A stretch of 64,000 nt of DNA. Source: Luzula sylvatica (lineage: Eukaryota; Streptophyta; Magnoliopsida; Poales; Juncaceae). The DNA lies in the NCBI GenBank assembly GCA_946800325.1, contig OX326960.1, positions 13,354,393 through 13,418,392 of the forward strand. The letters are read 5' to 3'. Below, piece by piece: positions 49,000 to 63,761 of the stretch (its first letter is position 1; every line of letters begins with the position of its first letter). The notes under the pieces were generated by a model, which saw only the letters and a program-made list of their open reading frames with translations, ran no database searches and was not told the DNA's origin. The position numbers and the translations under genes were made by a program.

Positions 49000-50569
49000 A
49001 TAACTAAATAACTTACTAACTAACTAATTAACTAATTAAAAAACTAACTAAATAACTATCTTCGTACATACATATTAACTAACAATCTAACTAATTAACT
49101 AACTAACTTCCTACATATCCACTAACTAACTAACTCACTACCTACCTTCCCACTAACTAACTAACTAACTATCTAACTAACTAAATAACTAACTAGCTAA
49201 CTAACTAACTACTAGATAACTAACTAAATAACTAACTAACTAACTACTTGATAACTAACAAACAAACTAACTAAATAACTAACTAACTAACTAACTACAA
49301 GCTAGCTAACAAAATAACTAACAAGCTAATAACTAGATAACTAAAATAATAATTAACTAATTTGCTAACTAACTATTGTCTTAAATACCTATTAACAAAC
49401 TAACTAACTAACTAACTAACTACCTACCTTCCTACATACCAACCAACTAACTAACAAACTAAATAAATAAATAACTAACCAGCTAACTACTAGCTAACGA
49501 ACTAACTAACTAACTAACTTACTACTAGATAACTAACTAATTAACTGACTAACTAAATAAATAACTAGTTAACTAACTAACTAACTACTAGCTAACTAAC
49601 TAATTAACTAACTAATTAACTAACTATCTAACAAACTAACTACCTTCTTACATACATATTTACTAACAAACTAACTAACCAATTAACTAACGAACTAACT
49701 AACGAACTAACTAACCAACCAACTAACTAACTAACCAACTAACTAACTACTAGATAACTAACTAAATAACTATCAAATTAACTAACAAACTATCTTTCTA
49801 CATACCTATTAACTAATTAACTAACTAACCAACTGACTAACTAACTACATACCTTCTTACATAACCGCTAACTAACTAAGTAACTAACTAATTAACTAAC
49901 TAACTACTAGCTATGTCAAAAACTTTCGCCCAAAAACCTGAAATTATAAATAAAACACACTTAGTGAAGAAATATTCTTGCAATCTTAAATATGAACAAT
50001 TATATATATAAAGTTGTGATTCAAAAGGGCTAAAATCCCCAAATTAGATATCAAAAAGGTGCTTTATTTTCCTCTTATCACTAACTAACTAACTAGTAGA
50101 TAACTAACTAACTAACTAACTACTTAACTAAGTAACTAAGTAACTGACTGGCTACCTTTCCTATTTACCCACTGACAGACTAACTAACTTATAACTAATT
50201 AATTAAATAAATAATCAACTAACTAACTAATTAACTACCTACCTTCCTTCCTACGTACCTACTAACAAACTAACTAACTAACTAAGTACTAGCTAGCTAA
50301 CTAACTAGCTAACTAACTAACAAATTAACTAACGATATAACTAACTAACTACTAACTAACTAACTAACTAACAAAATAACGAACTAATTACCTAACTAAC
50401 TAACTAACTACCGTCATACATACCTATAAACTAACTAAATAGCTAACTACCTAACTAACTAATTAACTAACTACCTTCCGACAAAATCACTAACTAACTA
50501 ACTAACTAACTAACTAATTAACTAGTATCTAACTAACTAAATAACTAACTAACTAACTAAATAACTAAA

Positions 50570-50602
<33 letters not shown>

Positions 50603-50914
50603 CACTAACTAACTAACTAAGTAACTAACTAACTAATTAACTACTAGATAATTAACTAACTAACTAACTAGTTAACTAAGTAACTAAGTAACTAACTGGC
50701 TAGCTTTCCTACATACCCACTAACTAACTAACTAACTTATATAACTAATTAATTAAATAAATAATCAACTAACTAACTAATTAACTACCTACCTTCCTTC
50801 CTACGTACCTACTAACAAACTAACTAACTAACTAACTACTACGTAAGTAACTAACTAACTAACTAACTAAATAACTAACTATATAACTAACTATATAACT
50901 AAACAACTACTAGA

Positions 50915-50945
<31 letters not shown>

Positions 50946-51527
50946 ATAGCTAACTAGTTAACTAACTATCTTCCTACATACATATTAAATAACTAATTAA
51001 CTAACTATCGAACTAACTAACTATTAGCTAACTAACTAACTAACTAAATAACTGACTAACTAACTAACTAACTAACTAACAAACTAAATAATTAACTATC
51101 TAATTAATTAACTAACTAACTACCTTCTTACATACATTTTAACTAACTAACTAACTAACTAACTGATTAACTGACTAACTAACTAACTAACAAACTACTA
51201 GGTAATTAACAAACTAACTAACTAGCTACTTTTCAACATACCCACCAACTAACGAAGGTACTAACTAACTAACTAACTAACTAATTAACTAATTAATTAA
51301 CTAATTTACTAACTAACTACTAGCTACCTAATTAACTAACTAACTATATAAATAACAAACTAACTAATTAACTAACTAACTAACTAACTAACTAATTAAC
51401 TAGTAGCTAACTAACTAAATAACTAATTAACAAACTAACTTACTAACTACCTTCATACATACCTTTTAACTAACAAAAAAACTAACTACCTAACTAAATA
51501 GTTAACTAACTACCTTCATACAAACCC

Positions 51528-51562
<35 letters not shown>

Positions 51563-51650
51563 TACTAACTAACTAACAAACTAACTAACCAACTATCTAA
51601 CTAACTAATTAACTAACTAACTAACTATCTAGCTAGCATCCTACATCCTT

Positions 51651-51681
<31 letters not shown>

Positions 51682-52515
51682 TGCTAACTAACTAGCTAAC
51701 TAACAAAGTAACTCACTAACTACTTGCTAGCTAACTAACTAACAAACTAACTAACTAACTACCTTCCTACATACCCATTAATTAACTAATTAACTAACTA
51801 ACTAATTAACTAACTATATATCTAACTAACTAACGTACTAACTACCTTCTTACATACATATTAACAAAGTAACTAACTAACTTATTAACTAACTAACTAA
51901 CTACTAGATTACTAACTAACTAACTAAATGACTAACTAACTACTAGATAACTAATTAAATAACTAACTAATTAACTAACTAACTATCTTCCTACATACAT
52001 ATTGACTAACTAACTAACAACCTACCTTCCTACGTAACCACTAACTAACTAAATAGATAAATAACTAACTTACTAACGACTAGCTAACTAACTAACTAAC
52101 TAACTAACTACCAAATTAACTACCTAATTAACTAACTAACTAACTAACTAACTAACTACTCGCTGACTAACTAACTAAATAATTAACTGATTGACTAACT
52201 AACAAACTAACTAACTAAATACCTACAAGATAACTAACTAACTAACTAATTAACTAACTATCTAACTAACTAACTACCTACCGTTTTACATACATAATAA
52301 CTAACTAACTAACGAACTAAATGATAAATTGACTAACTCACTATTAACTAACTAACTAACTTACTACTAGCTAACTAACTAATTAACTAATTAACTACCA
52401 AACTAACTAACTAACTAACTAACTAACTATCCTACATACCCACTAACAAACGTACATACTAACTAAGTAACTAACTAACTGACTACTTTCCAACAAACCC
52501 ACTGACTAACTAACG

Positions 52516-52548
<33 letters not shown>

Positions 52549-53449
52549 CTACCTAACTAACTAACTAGTTAACTAAGTAACTAAGTAACTTACTAGCTAC
52601 CTTTCGTACATACCCATTAACTAACTCACTAACTAACTAAATAACTAACTAATTTACTAACTAACTAACTAACTACTAGATAACTAACCAACTAACTAAC
52701 TAGTTAACTAAGTAACTAAGTAACTAATTGGCCAACTTTCCTACATACCCACTAACAAACTAACTAACTTATAACTAATTAATTAAATAAATAATTAACT
52801 AACTAACTAATTAACTACCTACCTTCCTTCCTACAAATTTACTACATAACTAACAAACAAACAAACTAACAAACTAACAAACTAACAAACTAACTACCTT
52901 CCTACATACCTACTACCTTCCTACAAACTCACTAACTAACTAACTAACTAACTAATTAACTAGTATCTAACTAACTAAATAACTAACTAACTAACTAAAT
53001 AACTAAATAACTAACAAACTAACTAACTAACTACTAGATGACTATCTAAATAACTAACTAATTAACTAGCTCACTATCTTCCTACATACCTATTAACTAA
53101 CTAACTAATTAAGTAACTAACTAACCAACTAACTAACTACCTTTCTCCATAACCACTAACTAACGAACTAACTAACTAAATAACTAATTAACTGACCAAC
53201 TACTAGCTCAGTACCTAAATAACTAACTAAATAACTAACTACTTAACTAACTAACTAACTAACTACTAGATAACTAACTAATTAAATAACTATTTGACTA
53301 ATTATCTACCTTTTCTACATACATATTAACTAACTAACTAAATAACTAACTGATTAACTAACTAACTAACTAATGAACTACAAGCTCACTCACTCACTAA
53401 CTAACTAACTAACTAACTAACTAAATACTAACTACCTTCTTACATACCC

Positions 53450-53490
<41 letters not shown>

Positions 53491-55097
53491 TTTACAAACT
53501 AACTAACTAACTACAAGATAACTAACTAACTTACTAACTTGTTAACTAACTTGCTACCTTTCCTACGTACCCACAAACTAACAAACTAACTAATAATTAA
53601 TTAACTAACTAACTAACTAACTAATTAACTACATACCTTCCTTCCTACGTACCTATTAACAAACTAATAACTAACTAACTACTAGCTAGCTAACTAACTA
53701 ACTAACTAGCTACCTAACTAACAAAATAACTAACTAATTAATTAACTATATAACTAAACAACTACTAGATAACAAACTACCTAACTAACTAATTAACTAT
53801 CTAACTAACTAACAAACTAACAAATATATAACTAACTAAATAGCTAACTAATTAACTAAATTTCTTCCTACATACATATTAAATAACTAATTAACCAACT
53901 ATCGGACTAACTAACTAACTATTAGCTAACTAAGTAACTAACTAACTAACAAAATGACTAAGTAACTAACGAACTAACTATCTAACTAATTAGCTAACTA
54001 TCTAATTAATTAACTAACTACCTTCTTATATATATATTAACCAACTAACTAACTGTTTAACTGACTAACTAACTAACTAACTAACTAACTACAAGGTAAT
54101 TAACTAATTAACTAACTAGCTAACTAAGTACATACCTTTCTACATACCCACTAACTAACGAACATACTAACTAACTAACTAACTAACTAATTAACTAACT
54201 AATTAATTAACTAAATTACTAACTAACTTCTAGCTAAGTAATTAACTAACTAACTAAATAAATAACTAACTAATTAAATAACTAACTAATTAACTAACTA
54301 ACTAAATAAGTAACTAATTAACTAACAAACTAACTAATTAACTAACTAGCTACCTTCGTACATACCCACAAACTAACTAACTTACTAACTAACGAATTAA
54401 CTAACTAATTAATTAACTAATTATGTAACTAACTACTAGTCAAATAACTAACTAACTAACTGACTAACTAAATAACCAACTGACTAATTAACTAACTAAC
54501 TAACAAATTACTAGGTAACTAACTAACTAGTTAACTAACTAACTTACTAACTAACTACCTTCATACATACCTATTAACTAACTAACTAACTAACTAACAA
54601 ATTAACTAATTAACAAACTAACTAAATAATTAAATAACTATCTTCCTACATACCTATTAACGACCTAACTAACTAACTAACTAACTAACTACCTTACCGC
54701 TAACTAACTAACTAACTAACTATCTATCTAACTAAATAAGTAGCTAGCTAGCTAACTAACTACAAGATAACTAATAAACTAACTAACTAAATAACTTACT
54801 GGTTCACTAACTAAATAACTAACTAACTACTAGATAACTAAATAACTAACTAACTACTAGCTAGCTGACAAAATATCTAACTAACTAATTAATATATAAC
54901 TAACATAATAACTAACTGATTAACTAACTAACTAACTTACTAACAACATTCCCACATACCCACCAACTAGCTAAGTAACTTACTAAATGAATAACTAACC
55001 AGCTAACTACTGGCTAGCTATCTAACTAACTAACTAAATAAATAACTATCTTCCTACATACCTATTAACTAACTAACTAACTACCTTTCTAACTAAC

Positions 55098-55132
<35 letters not shown>

Positions 55133-55854
55133 ATAACTAAGTGACTAACAAATTAACTAATTAACAAATTAACTAAATAACTAAATAACTATCTTCCTAC
55201 ATACCTATTAACTAACTAATTACCTAACTACCTACCTACCTTCCTACATACCAACTAACTAACTAACTAACTATCTAACTACCAAAATAACTAACTAGTT
55301 AACTAACTAACCACTAGATAACTAACAAACTAACTAACTAAATAACTAACTAATTAACTAACTAAATAACTAACTAACTAACTACTAGATAACTAACTAA
55401 CTAACTAACTAAATAACTAACTAATCTACTAGCTAGCTGACAAAATAACTAACTAACTAATTACTAGATAACTAACATAATAACTAACTAATTTACTAAC
55501 TAGATATCTTCTTAAATACCTATTAATTTACTAACTAACTAGCTAACTACCTTCCTACATACCCACCAACAGACTAACTAACTAACTAACTAAATCACTA
55601 ACTAGCTAACTACTAGCTAACTAACTAACTAACTAAATAAATAAATAACTGATGACCTAAATAACTAACTAACTACATGATAACTAACTGACTAACTAAC
55701 TAACTAACTAACTAACTAATGAACTAACTAACTAAATAACTAACTATCTAACTAACAAATAAACTACCTTGATACATACATATTGATTAACTAACTAACT
55801 CACTAACTAACTAACTACTAGCTCACTAACTAACTAACTAAAGAACTAACTAAT

Positions 55855-55892
<38 letters not shown>

Positions 55893-56605
55893 GATAATTA
55901 ACTAACTAACTAACTAATTAACTATCGTCTCACATACACATTGACTAACTAACTAATTAACTAACTAACAAACTAACTAACTTACTAACTAACTAACTAC
56001 TAGATAACTAACAAAATAACTAACTAATTAACAAACTATCAATCTTCTTACATACATATTAACTAACTAACTAACTTACCAACTACCTTCCTACATACCC
56101 ACTAACTAAGTTATTAACGAAATAAATAAATAACTATCTAAATAACTACTAGCTATTTAACTAACTGACTAAATAAATAAATAACTAACTAATTAACTAA
56201 CTAACTAACTAACTGATTAACTAACTAACTACCAAATTAACTAACTAACTAGCTACCTTCGTACATACCCACTAACTAACTAACTTACAAACTAACTAAT
56301 TAATTAACTAATTAATTAACTAATTAACTAACTAACTACTAGTTAACTAACTAACTAACTAAATAACTAAATAACTAACTAACTAACTAACAAACCACTA
56401 GCTAACTAACTAAGTAATTAACTATCTAACTTACTAACTAACTACCTTCATACATGCCTATTAACTAACTAACTAACTAACTAACTACCTTTCAAACTAA
56501 CTAAATAACTAACTAACTAACTAAATAACTAAATAACTAAATAACTAACTAACTAACTAAATAACTAAATAACTAAATAACTAAATAACTAAATAACTAA
56601 CTAAT

Positions 56606-56644
<39 letters not shown>

Positions 56645-57263
56645 ATAACTAAATAACTAACTAACTAACTAACTGACTAAATAACTAAATAACTAACTAA
56701 CTAATTAACAAACCAACTAACTAACTAAATAACCATCTTCCTACATACGTATTAACTATATAATTAACTAACTAACTACATTCCCACTAACTAACTAACT
56801 AACTTACTAACTAACTAAATAACTAACTAGCTAACTAACTAACTACTAGAGAACTAACAAACTTACTAATTAAATAACGAACTAATTAACTAACTAACTA
56901 ACTATCTTCATACATACCTATAAACTAACTAAATAGCTAACTACATAACTAACTAATTAACTAACTACCTTCCTACAAACTCACTAACTATCTAACTAAC
57001 TTACTAACTAACTAATTAACTAGTATCTAACTAACTAACTAATTAACTAACTAACTAGCTAACTAATTGTCTTCCTACATACCTATTAACTAGTATCTAT
57101 CTAACTAACTAACTAACTTACTGTCTTCCTATATACCTATTAACAAACTAACTAACTAATTGACTAACTAACCGACTAACTAACTACCATCCTACATACC
57201 TACAAACTAACTAATAACTAACTAACTAATTAACTAGCTATCAAACTAACTAACTAACTAACT
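45189..57263 (-). repeat. CTAA-orientation satellite block 15, longest CTAA field
   Basis: A 12-kb degenerate (CTAA)n block with CTTCCTACATACC punctuation throughout. It matches 17486-18340 up to about 45960, then abruptly resembles 13770 onward. The module with TTATAACTAATTAATTAAATAAATAATC occurs near 50180, 50740 and 52765. From about 55290 the block is a close copy of 14600-16882. A non-satellite insert lies at 49914-50080. No gene is seen. Confidence 0.92.
49914..50080. other. Unidentified AT-rich insert in the CTAA field (about 167 bp)
   Basis: The satellite is interrupted by unrelated sequence starting TGTCAAAAACTTTCGCCC and ending TTTTCCTCTTATCA. It contains no open frame of note, no terminal inverted repeat, no clear target duplication and no polyA tail. 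It may be a remnant of a retrotransposon or another captured fragment, but nothing in it identifies a family. CTAA repeats resume directly on both sides. Confidence 0.7.
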
Positions 57264-57742
57264 AGTTAATTAGTTAGTTTGTGAGTTAGTGAGTTAGTTA
57301 GTTAGTTAGTAGCTAATATGTATGTAAAAACGTAGTTAGTTAGTTAGTTAGATAGTTAGTTAATTAGTTAGTTAGTTAATAAGTGAGTTAGTTATCAAGT
57401 AGTTAGTTAGTTAGTTAGTTAATCAGTTAGTTATTTATTTAGTTAGTTAGTTAGCTAGTAGTTAGTTAGTTAGTTAGTTTGTTTGTTAGTTAGTTAGTTA
57501 TTTAGTTAGTTAGCGGTTATGTAAGAAGGTATGTAGTTAGTTAGTTAGTTAGTTAGTTAGTTAATTAGTTAGTTAGTTAGTTAGTTAGTTAATAGGTATG
57601 TAGAAAGATAGTTTGTTAGTTAATTAGCTAATTAATTAGTTAGTTATTTAGTTAGTTATCTAGTAGTAAGTTAGTTAGTTAGTTGGTTAGTTAGTTAGTT
57701 AGTTCGTTAGTTAGTTAGTTAGTAAATATGTATGTAAGAAGG

Positions 57743-57776
<34 letters not shown>

Positions 57777-60236
57777 GTTTGTTAGTTTGTTTGTTAGTTA
57801 ATTAGATAATTAATAGACATGTAGGAAGATAGTTATTTAGTTAGTTAGTTAGTTTGTTAATTAGTTAGTTGTTTAGTTATTTAGTTAGTTAGTTAGTTTT
57901 TTAGTTATTTAGTTACAAAGGTAGTTGGTTAGTTAGTTAGTAGGTATGTATAAAGGTAGTTAGTTAGTAAGTTAGATAGTTAACTAGTTAGTTAGTTAGC
58001 TAGTAGTTAGTTAGTTAGTTAGTTAATTAGTTAATTAGTTAGTTATTTAGTTAGTTAGTTAGTTAGTTAGTTAACTAGTAGTTCGTTAGTTAATTAGTTA
58101 ATTAATTAGTTAGTTAATTAGTTAGTTAGTAAGTTAGTTAGTTAGTGGGTATGTACGAAGGTAGCTAGTTAGTTAGTTATTTAGTTAGTTAGTTAGTTAA
58201 TTGGTCAGTTATTTAGTTAGTTAGTTCGTTAGTTAAATAGCTAGTAGTTATTTAGTTAGTTATTAATTTAATTAGAAAGTGACTTTGTTAGTGGGTATGT
58301 AGGAAGGTAGTTAGTAAGTTTGTTAGTAAGTTGGTTTGTTAGTGAGTTAATATGTACGTAGGAAGATAGTTTGTTAGTTAATTAGTTCGTTATTTAGTTA
58401 GTTATCTAGTAGTTTGTTTGTTAGTTAGTTTGTTAGTTAGTTTGTTATTTATGCAGTTAGCTAGTAGTTTGTTAGTAACTTAGTTAATTAGTTAGTTAGT
58501 TAGTTTGTTAGTTAGTTATTTAATTAGTTATAGTTAGTTAGTTAGTTAATCAATATGTGTGTAAGTAGGTACTAAGATAGTTAGTTAGTCAATATGTATG
58601 TAAGATGGTAGTTAGTTAGTTAGTTAGTTAGTTAATTAGCTAGTAGTTAGTTAGTTAGTTATTTAGTTAGTTAGTATGTAAGAAGGTTGTTAGTTAGTTA
58701 GTTAGTTAGACAGGTAGCTAATTAGTTAGTTAGTTAGTCAATTAGTTTGTTATTTAGTTAGTTAGTTAGTTAGTTAGCTAGTAGTTAGTTTGTTAATCAA
58801 TATATATGTATCAAGGTAGTTAGTTAGTTAGATTGATAGTTAGTTAATTAGTTAGTTTGTTAGTTAATTAGTTAGTTAGTTAGTTAGTCAGTTAGTTAGT
58901 TAGTTATCTAGTAGTTACTTAGTTTGTTAGGTCATCGGCCAGTTATTTAGTTAGTTAGTTAGTTAGTTAGTTAGCTAGCTAGTAGTTAGCAGGATAGTTA
59001 TTTATTAAGTTAGTTAGTTAGTTAGTTGGCGGGTATGTAGGAAGGTAGTTAGTTAGTTAGTTAGTTAGTTAATAGGTACTTAAGAAGATAGTTAGTTAGT
59101 AAATTAGTTAGTTATTATGTTAGTTATCTTGCAATTAGTTAGTTAGTTATTTTATCAGCTAGCTAGTAGTTAGTTAGTCAGTTAGTTATTTAGTTAGTTA
59201 GTTAGTTAGTTATCTAGTAGTTAGTTAGTTAGTTATTTAGTTAGTTAACTAGTTAGTTATTTAGTAGTTATTTAGTTACTAGTAGTTAGTTAGTTAGCTA
59301 GTTAGTTATTTAGTTAGACAGTTAGTTAGTTAGTTAGTTAGTTAGTGCGAAGGTAGTTAGTTAGTAAGTTAGTGGGTATGTAGGAAAGTAGTTAGTTAGT
59401 TAGTTAGTTAGTTAGTTAATTGGTATCTAGGAATATAGTTATTCGGTTATTTAGTTAGTTCGTTAATTAGTCAATTTGTCGGTTATTTAATTATTTAGTT
59501 AGTTAGTTAGGAAGGTAGTTAGTTAGTTAGTTAGTTAGTTAATAGGTATGTATGAAGGTAGTTTGTTAGAAAGTTAGTTAGTTAGTTAGCTAGTAGTTTA
59601 TTAGTTAGTTAGATAGTTAATTAGTTAGTTATTTAGTTAGTTAGTCAATTAGTGAACAAGTAGTTAGTTAGTTAATTAGTTAATTAATTAGTTAGTTAGT
59701 AAGTTAGTTAGTTAGTGGGTATGTACGAAGGTACCTAGTTAGTTAGTTAATTTGTTAGTTAGTTAGTTAATTAGTTAGTTAGTTAGTTAGTTAGTTAATT
59801 AGTTAGTTATTTATTTAGTTAGTTAGTTAGTTAGTTAGTTAATTAGTCAGTTATTTATTTAGTTAGTTAGTTAAATAGCTAGTAGTTATTTAGTTAGTTA
59901 CTAAGTTAGTGGGTATGTAGGAAGGCAGTTAGTAAGTTAGTTTGTTAGTTAGTTAGTTAATATGTATGTAGGAAGATAGTTATTTAGTTAATTAGTTAGT
60001 TATTTAGTTAGTTATCTAGTTGTTTGTTAGTTAGTTAGTTAGTTAATTAGTCAGTTAGTTTGTTAGTTAGTTATTTATTCAGTTAGCTAATAGTTAGTTA
60101 GTGAGTTAGTTAGTTAATAAGTTAGTTAGTTAGTTAGTTAGTTGGTTAGTTAGTTAATTAGTTAGTTAGTTAGTTAGTTAGTCAATATGTATGTAAGAAG
60201 GTAGTTAATTAGTCAGTTAGTTATTTAATTAGCTAG

Positions 60237-60268
<32 letters not shown>

Positions 60269-61874
60269 ATGCAAGAAGGTTGTTAGTTAGTTAGTTAGAT
60301 AGTTAGTTAATTAGTTAGTTAGTTAGTTAATCAGTTAGTTATTTAGTTAGTTACTTAGTTAGTTAGCTAGTAGTTAGTTAGTTAGTGGGTTCGTTAGTTA
60401 ATCAATATATATGTATCAAGGTAGTTACTTAGTTAGTTAGATAGTTAGTTAATTAGTTAGTTAGTTAGTTAATTAGTTAGTTAGTTAGTTAGTTAGTTAG
60501 TTGGGTAGTTAGTTATTTACGTCATCAGTCAGTTATTTAGTTAGTTAGTTAGTTAGCTAGTAGTGAGCAGGATAGTTATTTATTTAGTTAGTTAGTAAGT
60601 TGGCGGGTATGTAGGAAGGTAGTTAGTTAGTTAGTTAAATTGGTATTTAAGAAGATATTGAGTTAGTAAATTAGTTAGTTATTATGTTAGTTATCTAGTA
60701 ATTAGTTAGTTAGTTATTTTGTCAGCTAGCTAGTAGTTAGTTAGTTAGTTAGTTAGTTTTTTAGTTAGAAAGTTAGTTAGTTATCTAGTAGTTAGTTAGT
60801 TAGTTATTTAGTTAGTTAACTAGTTAGTTATTTAGTTACTAGTAGTTAGTTAGTTAGTTAGCTAGTTAGTCATTTAGTTAGTTAAATTGTTAGTTAGTTA
60901 GTTTGTGGGAAGTTAGTTAGTTAATTAGTTAATTAATTAGTTAGTTAGTAAGTTAGTTAGTTAGTGTGTATATACGAAGGTAGCTAGTTAGTTAGTTAAT
61001 TTGTTAGTTAGTTAGTTAATTAGTTAGTTAGTTAGTTAGTTACTTAGTTAATTAGTTAGTTATTTATTTAGTTAGTTAGTTAGTTAAATAGCTAGTAGTT
61101 ATTTAGTCAGTTATTTATTTATTTAGTTAGTTACTTAGTTAGTGGGTATGTAGGAAGGTAGTTAGTAAGTTAGTTAGTTAGTTAATTAGCGAATACGTAA
61201 GTAGGAAGATTTTTAGTTAGTTAATTAGTTAGTTTTTTAGTTAGTTATCTAGTAGTTAATTAGTTAGTTATTTAGTTAGTTATCTAGTAGTTAGTTAGTT
61301 AGTTAGTTAGTTAGTAAGTTAGTTACTTATTCAGTTAGCCAGTAGTTAGTTAGTTAGTTAGTTAGATAGTAAGTTAGTTAGTTAGTTATTCAATTAGTTA
61401 GTTAGTTAGTTAGTTAGTCAATATGTATGTAAGAAGGTAGTTAGTTAGTTAGTTAGTTACTTACTTACTTAATTAGTTAGTATATAAGAAGGTTGTTAGT
61501 TAGTTAGTTAGTTCGATAGTTAGTTAATTAATTAGTTAGTTAGTTAATGAGTTAGCTATTCAGTTTGCCACTTAGTTAGTTAGCTAGTAGTTAGTAGTTA
61601 GTTAGTTAGTTAGTTAATCAATATGTATGTATCAAGGTAGTTAGTTAGTTAGTTAGATAGTTAGTTAATTAGTTAGTTTGTTAATTAGTTAATTAGTTTG
61701 TTAGTCAGTTAGTTAGTTAGTTATCTAGTAGTTAGTTTGTTAGTAAGTCATCAGTTAATTAGTTAGTTATTTAGTTAGTTAGTTAGTTGGTTAAATAGCT
61801 AGTAGTTATTTAGTTAGTTATTTATTTATTTCGTTAGTTACTTTGTTAGTGGGTATGTAGGAAGGTAGTTAGTA

Positions 61875-61907
<33 letters not shown>

Positions 61908-63048
61908 ATATGTATGTAGGAAGATAGTTATTTAGTTAGTTAGTTAGTTATTTAGTTAGTTATCTAGTAGTTATTTAGTTTGTTTGTTAGTTATTTATTC
62001 AGGTAGCTAATAATTAGTTAGTTATTTAGTTAGTTAGTTAGTTAGTAAGTTAGTTAGTTAGTTACTTTGTTAGTTAGTTAGTTAATTAGTTAGTTAGTCA
62101 ATATGTATGTAAGAAGGTAGTTACTTAGTTAGTTAGTTAATTAGCTAGTAGTTAGATAGTTAGTTAATTAGTTAGTTAGTTAGTTAATCAGTTAGTTATT
62201 TAGTTAGTTACTTAGTTAGTTAGCTAGTAGTTAGTTAGTTAGTGGGTTAGTTAGTTAATCAATATATATGTATCTAGGTAGTTAGTTAGTTAGTTAGTTA
62301 GATAGTTAGTTAATTAGTTAGTTAGTTAGTTAGTCAGTTAGTTAGTTAGTTAGCTAGTTACGTCATCAGTTTGATATTTAGTTAGTTAGTTAGTTAGTTA
62401 GCTAGTAGTCAGCAGGATAGTTATTTATTTAGTTATTTAGTTAGTTGGCGGGTATATAGGAAGGTAGTTTGTTAGTTAGTTAGTTAATAGATATTTAAGA
62501 AGATATTGAGTTAGTAAATTAGTTAGTTATTATGTTAGTTATCTAGTAATTAGTTAGTTAGTTATTTTGTCATCTAGTTAGTAGTTAGTTAGTTAGTTAG
62601 TTAGTTATTTAGTTAGTAAGTTAGTTAGTTGTCTAGTAGTTAGTTAGTTTGTTATTTAGTTAGTTAACCAGTTAGTTATTTAGTTCCAAGTAGTTAGTTA
62701 GTTAGCTAGTTAGTTATTTAGTTAGTTATATAGTTAGTTAGTTAGTTAGTGGGTTTGTAGGAAGGTAGTTAGTAAGTTAGTTAGTTTGTTAGTTAGTTAA
62801 TATGTACGTAGGAAGATAGTTAGTTAGTTAATTAGTTAGTTATTTAGTTAGTGATCTAGTAGTTAGTTAGTTAGTTTGTTAGTTAGTTAGTTAATTAGTA
62901 AGTTAGTTAGTTAGGTAGTTTGTTTGTTAATTAGTTAGTTCGTTAGTTGGTTAGTCAATATGTATGTAAGAAGGTAGTTAGTTAGTTAGTTAGTCAATAT
63001 GTATGTAAGAAGGTAGTTAGTTAGATAGTTAGATAGTTAATTAGCTAG

Positions 63049-63080
<32 letters not shown>

Positions 63081-63252
63081 ATATAAGAAGGTTGTTAGTT
63101 AGTTAGTTAGTTAGAAAGGTAGTTAATTAGTTAGTTATTTGGATAATCAGTTAGTTATTTAGTTTATTACTTAGTTAGTTAGCTAGTAGTTAGTTAGTTA
63201 ATCAATATATATGTATCAAGGTAGTTAGTTAGTTAGATTGATAGTTAGTTAA

Positions 63253-63284
<32 letters not shown>

Positions 63285-63727
63285 GTCATCAGTTACTTAT
63301 TTAGTTAGTTAGTTAGTTAGTTAGCTAGCTAGTAGTTTGCAGGATAGTTATTTATTAAGTTAGTTAGTTAGTTAGTTGGCGGGTATGTAGGAAGGTAGTT
63401 AGTTAGTTAGTTAATAGGTATTTAAGAAGATAGTCAGTTAGTAAATTAGTTAGTTATTATGTTAGTTATCTAGTAATTAGTTAGTTAGTCATTTTATCAG
63501 CTAGCTAGTAGTTAGTTAGTCAGTTAGTTATTTAGTTAGTTAGTTAGTTAGTAAGTTATCTAGTAGTTAGTTAGTTAGTTATTTAGTTAGTTAACTAGTT
63601 AGTTATTTAGTTACTAGTAGTTAGTTAGTTAGCTAGTTAGTTATTTAGTTAGTTAGATAGTTAGTTAGTTAGTTTGTTAGTTAGTGGGAAGGTAGTTAGT
63701 TAGTAAGTTAGTGGGTATATAGGAAAG

Positions 63728-63761
<34 letters not shown>

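Noticed and set aside
49914..50080. Helitron or solo LTR
   Set aside because: No TC...CTRR ends with a terminal hairpin, no TG...CA termini with a 5-bp duplication, and no primer-binding or polypurine tract is visible.
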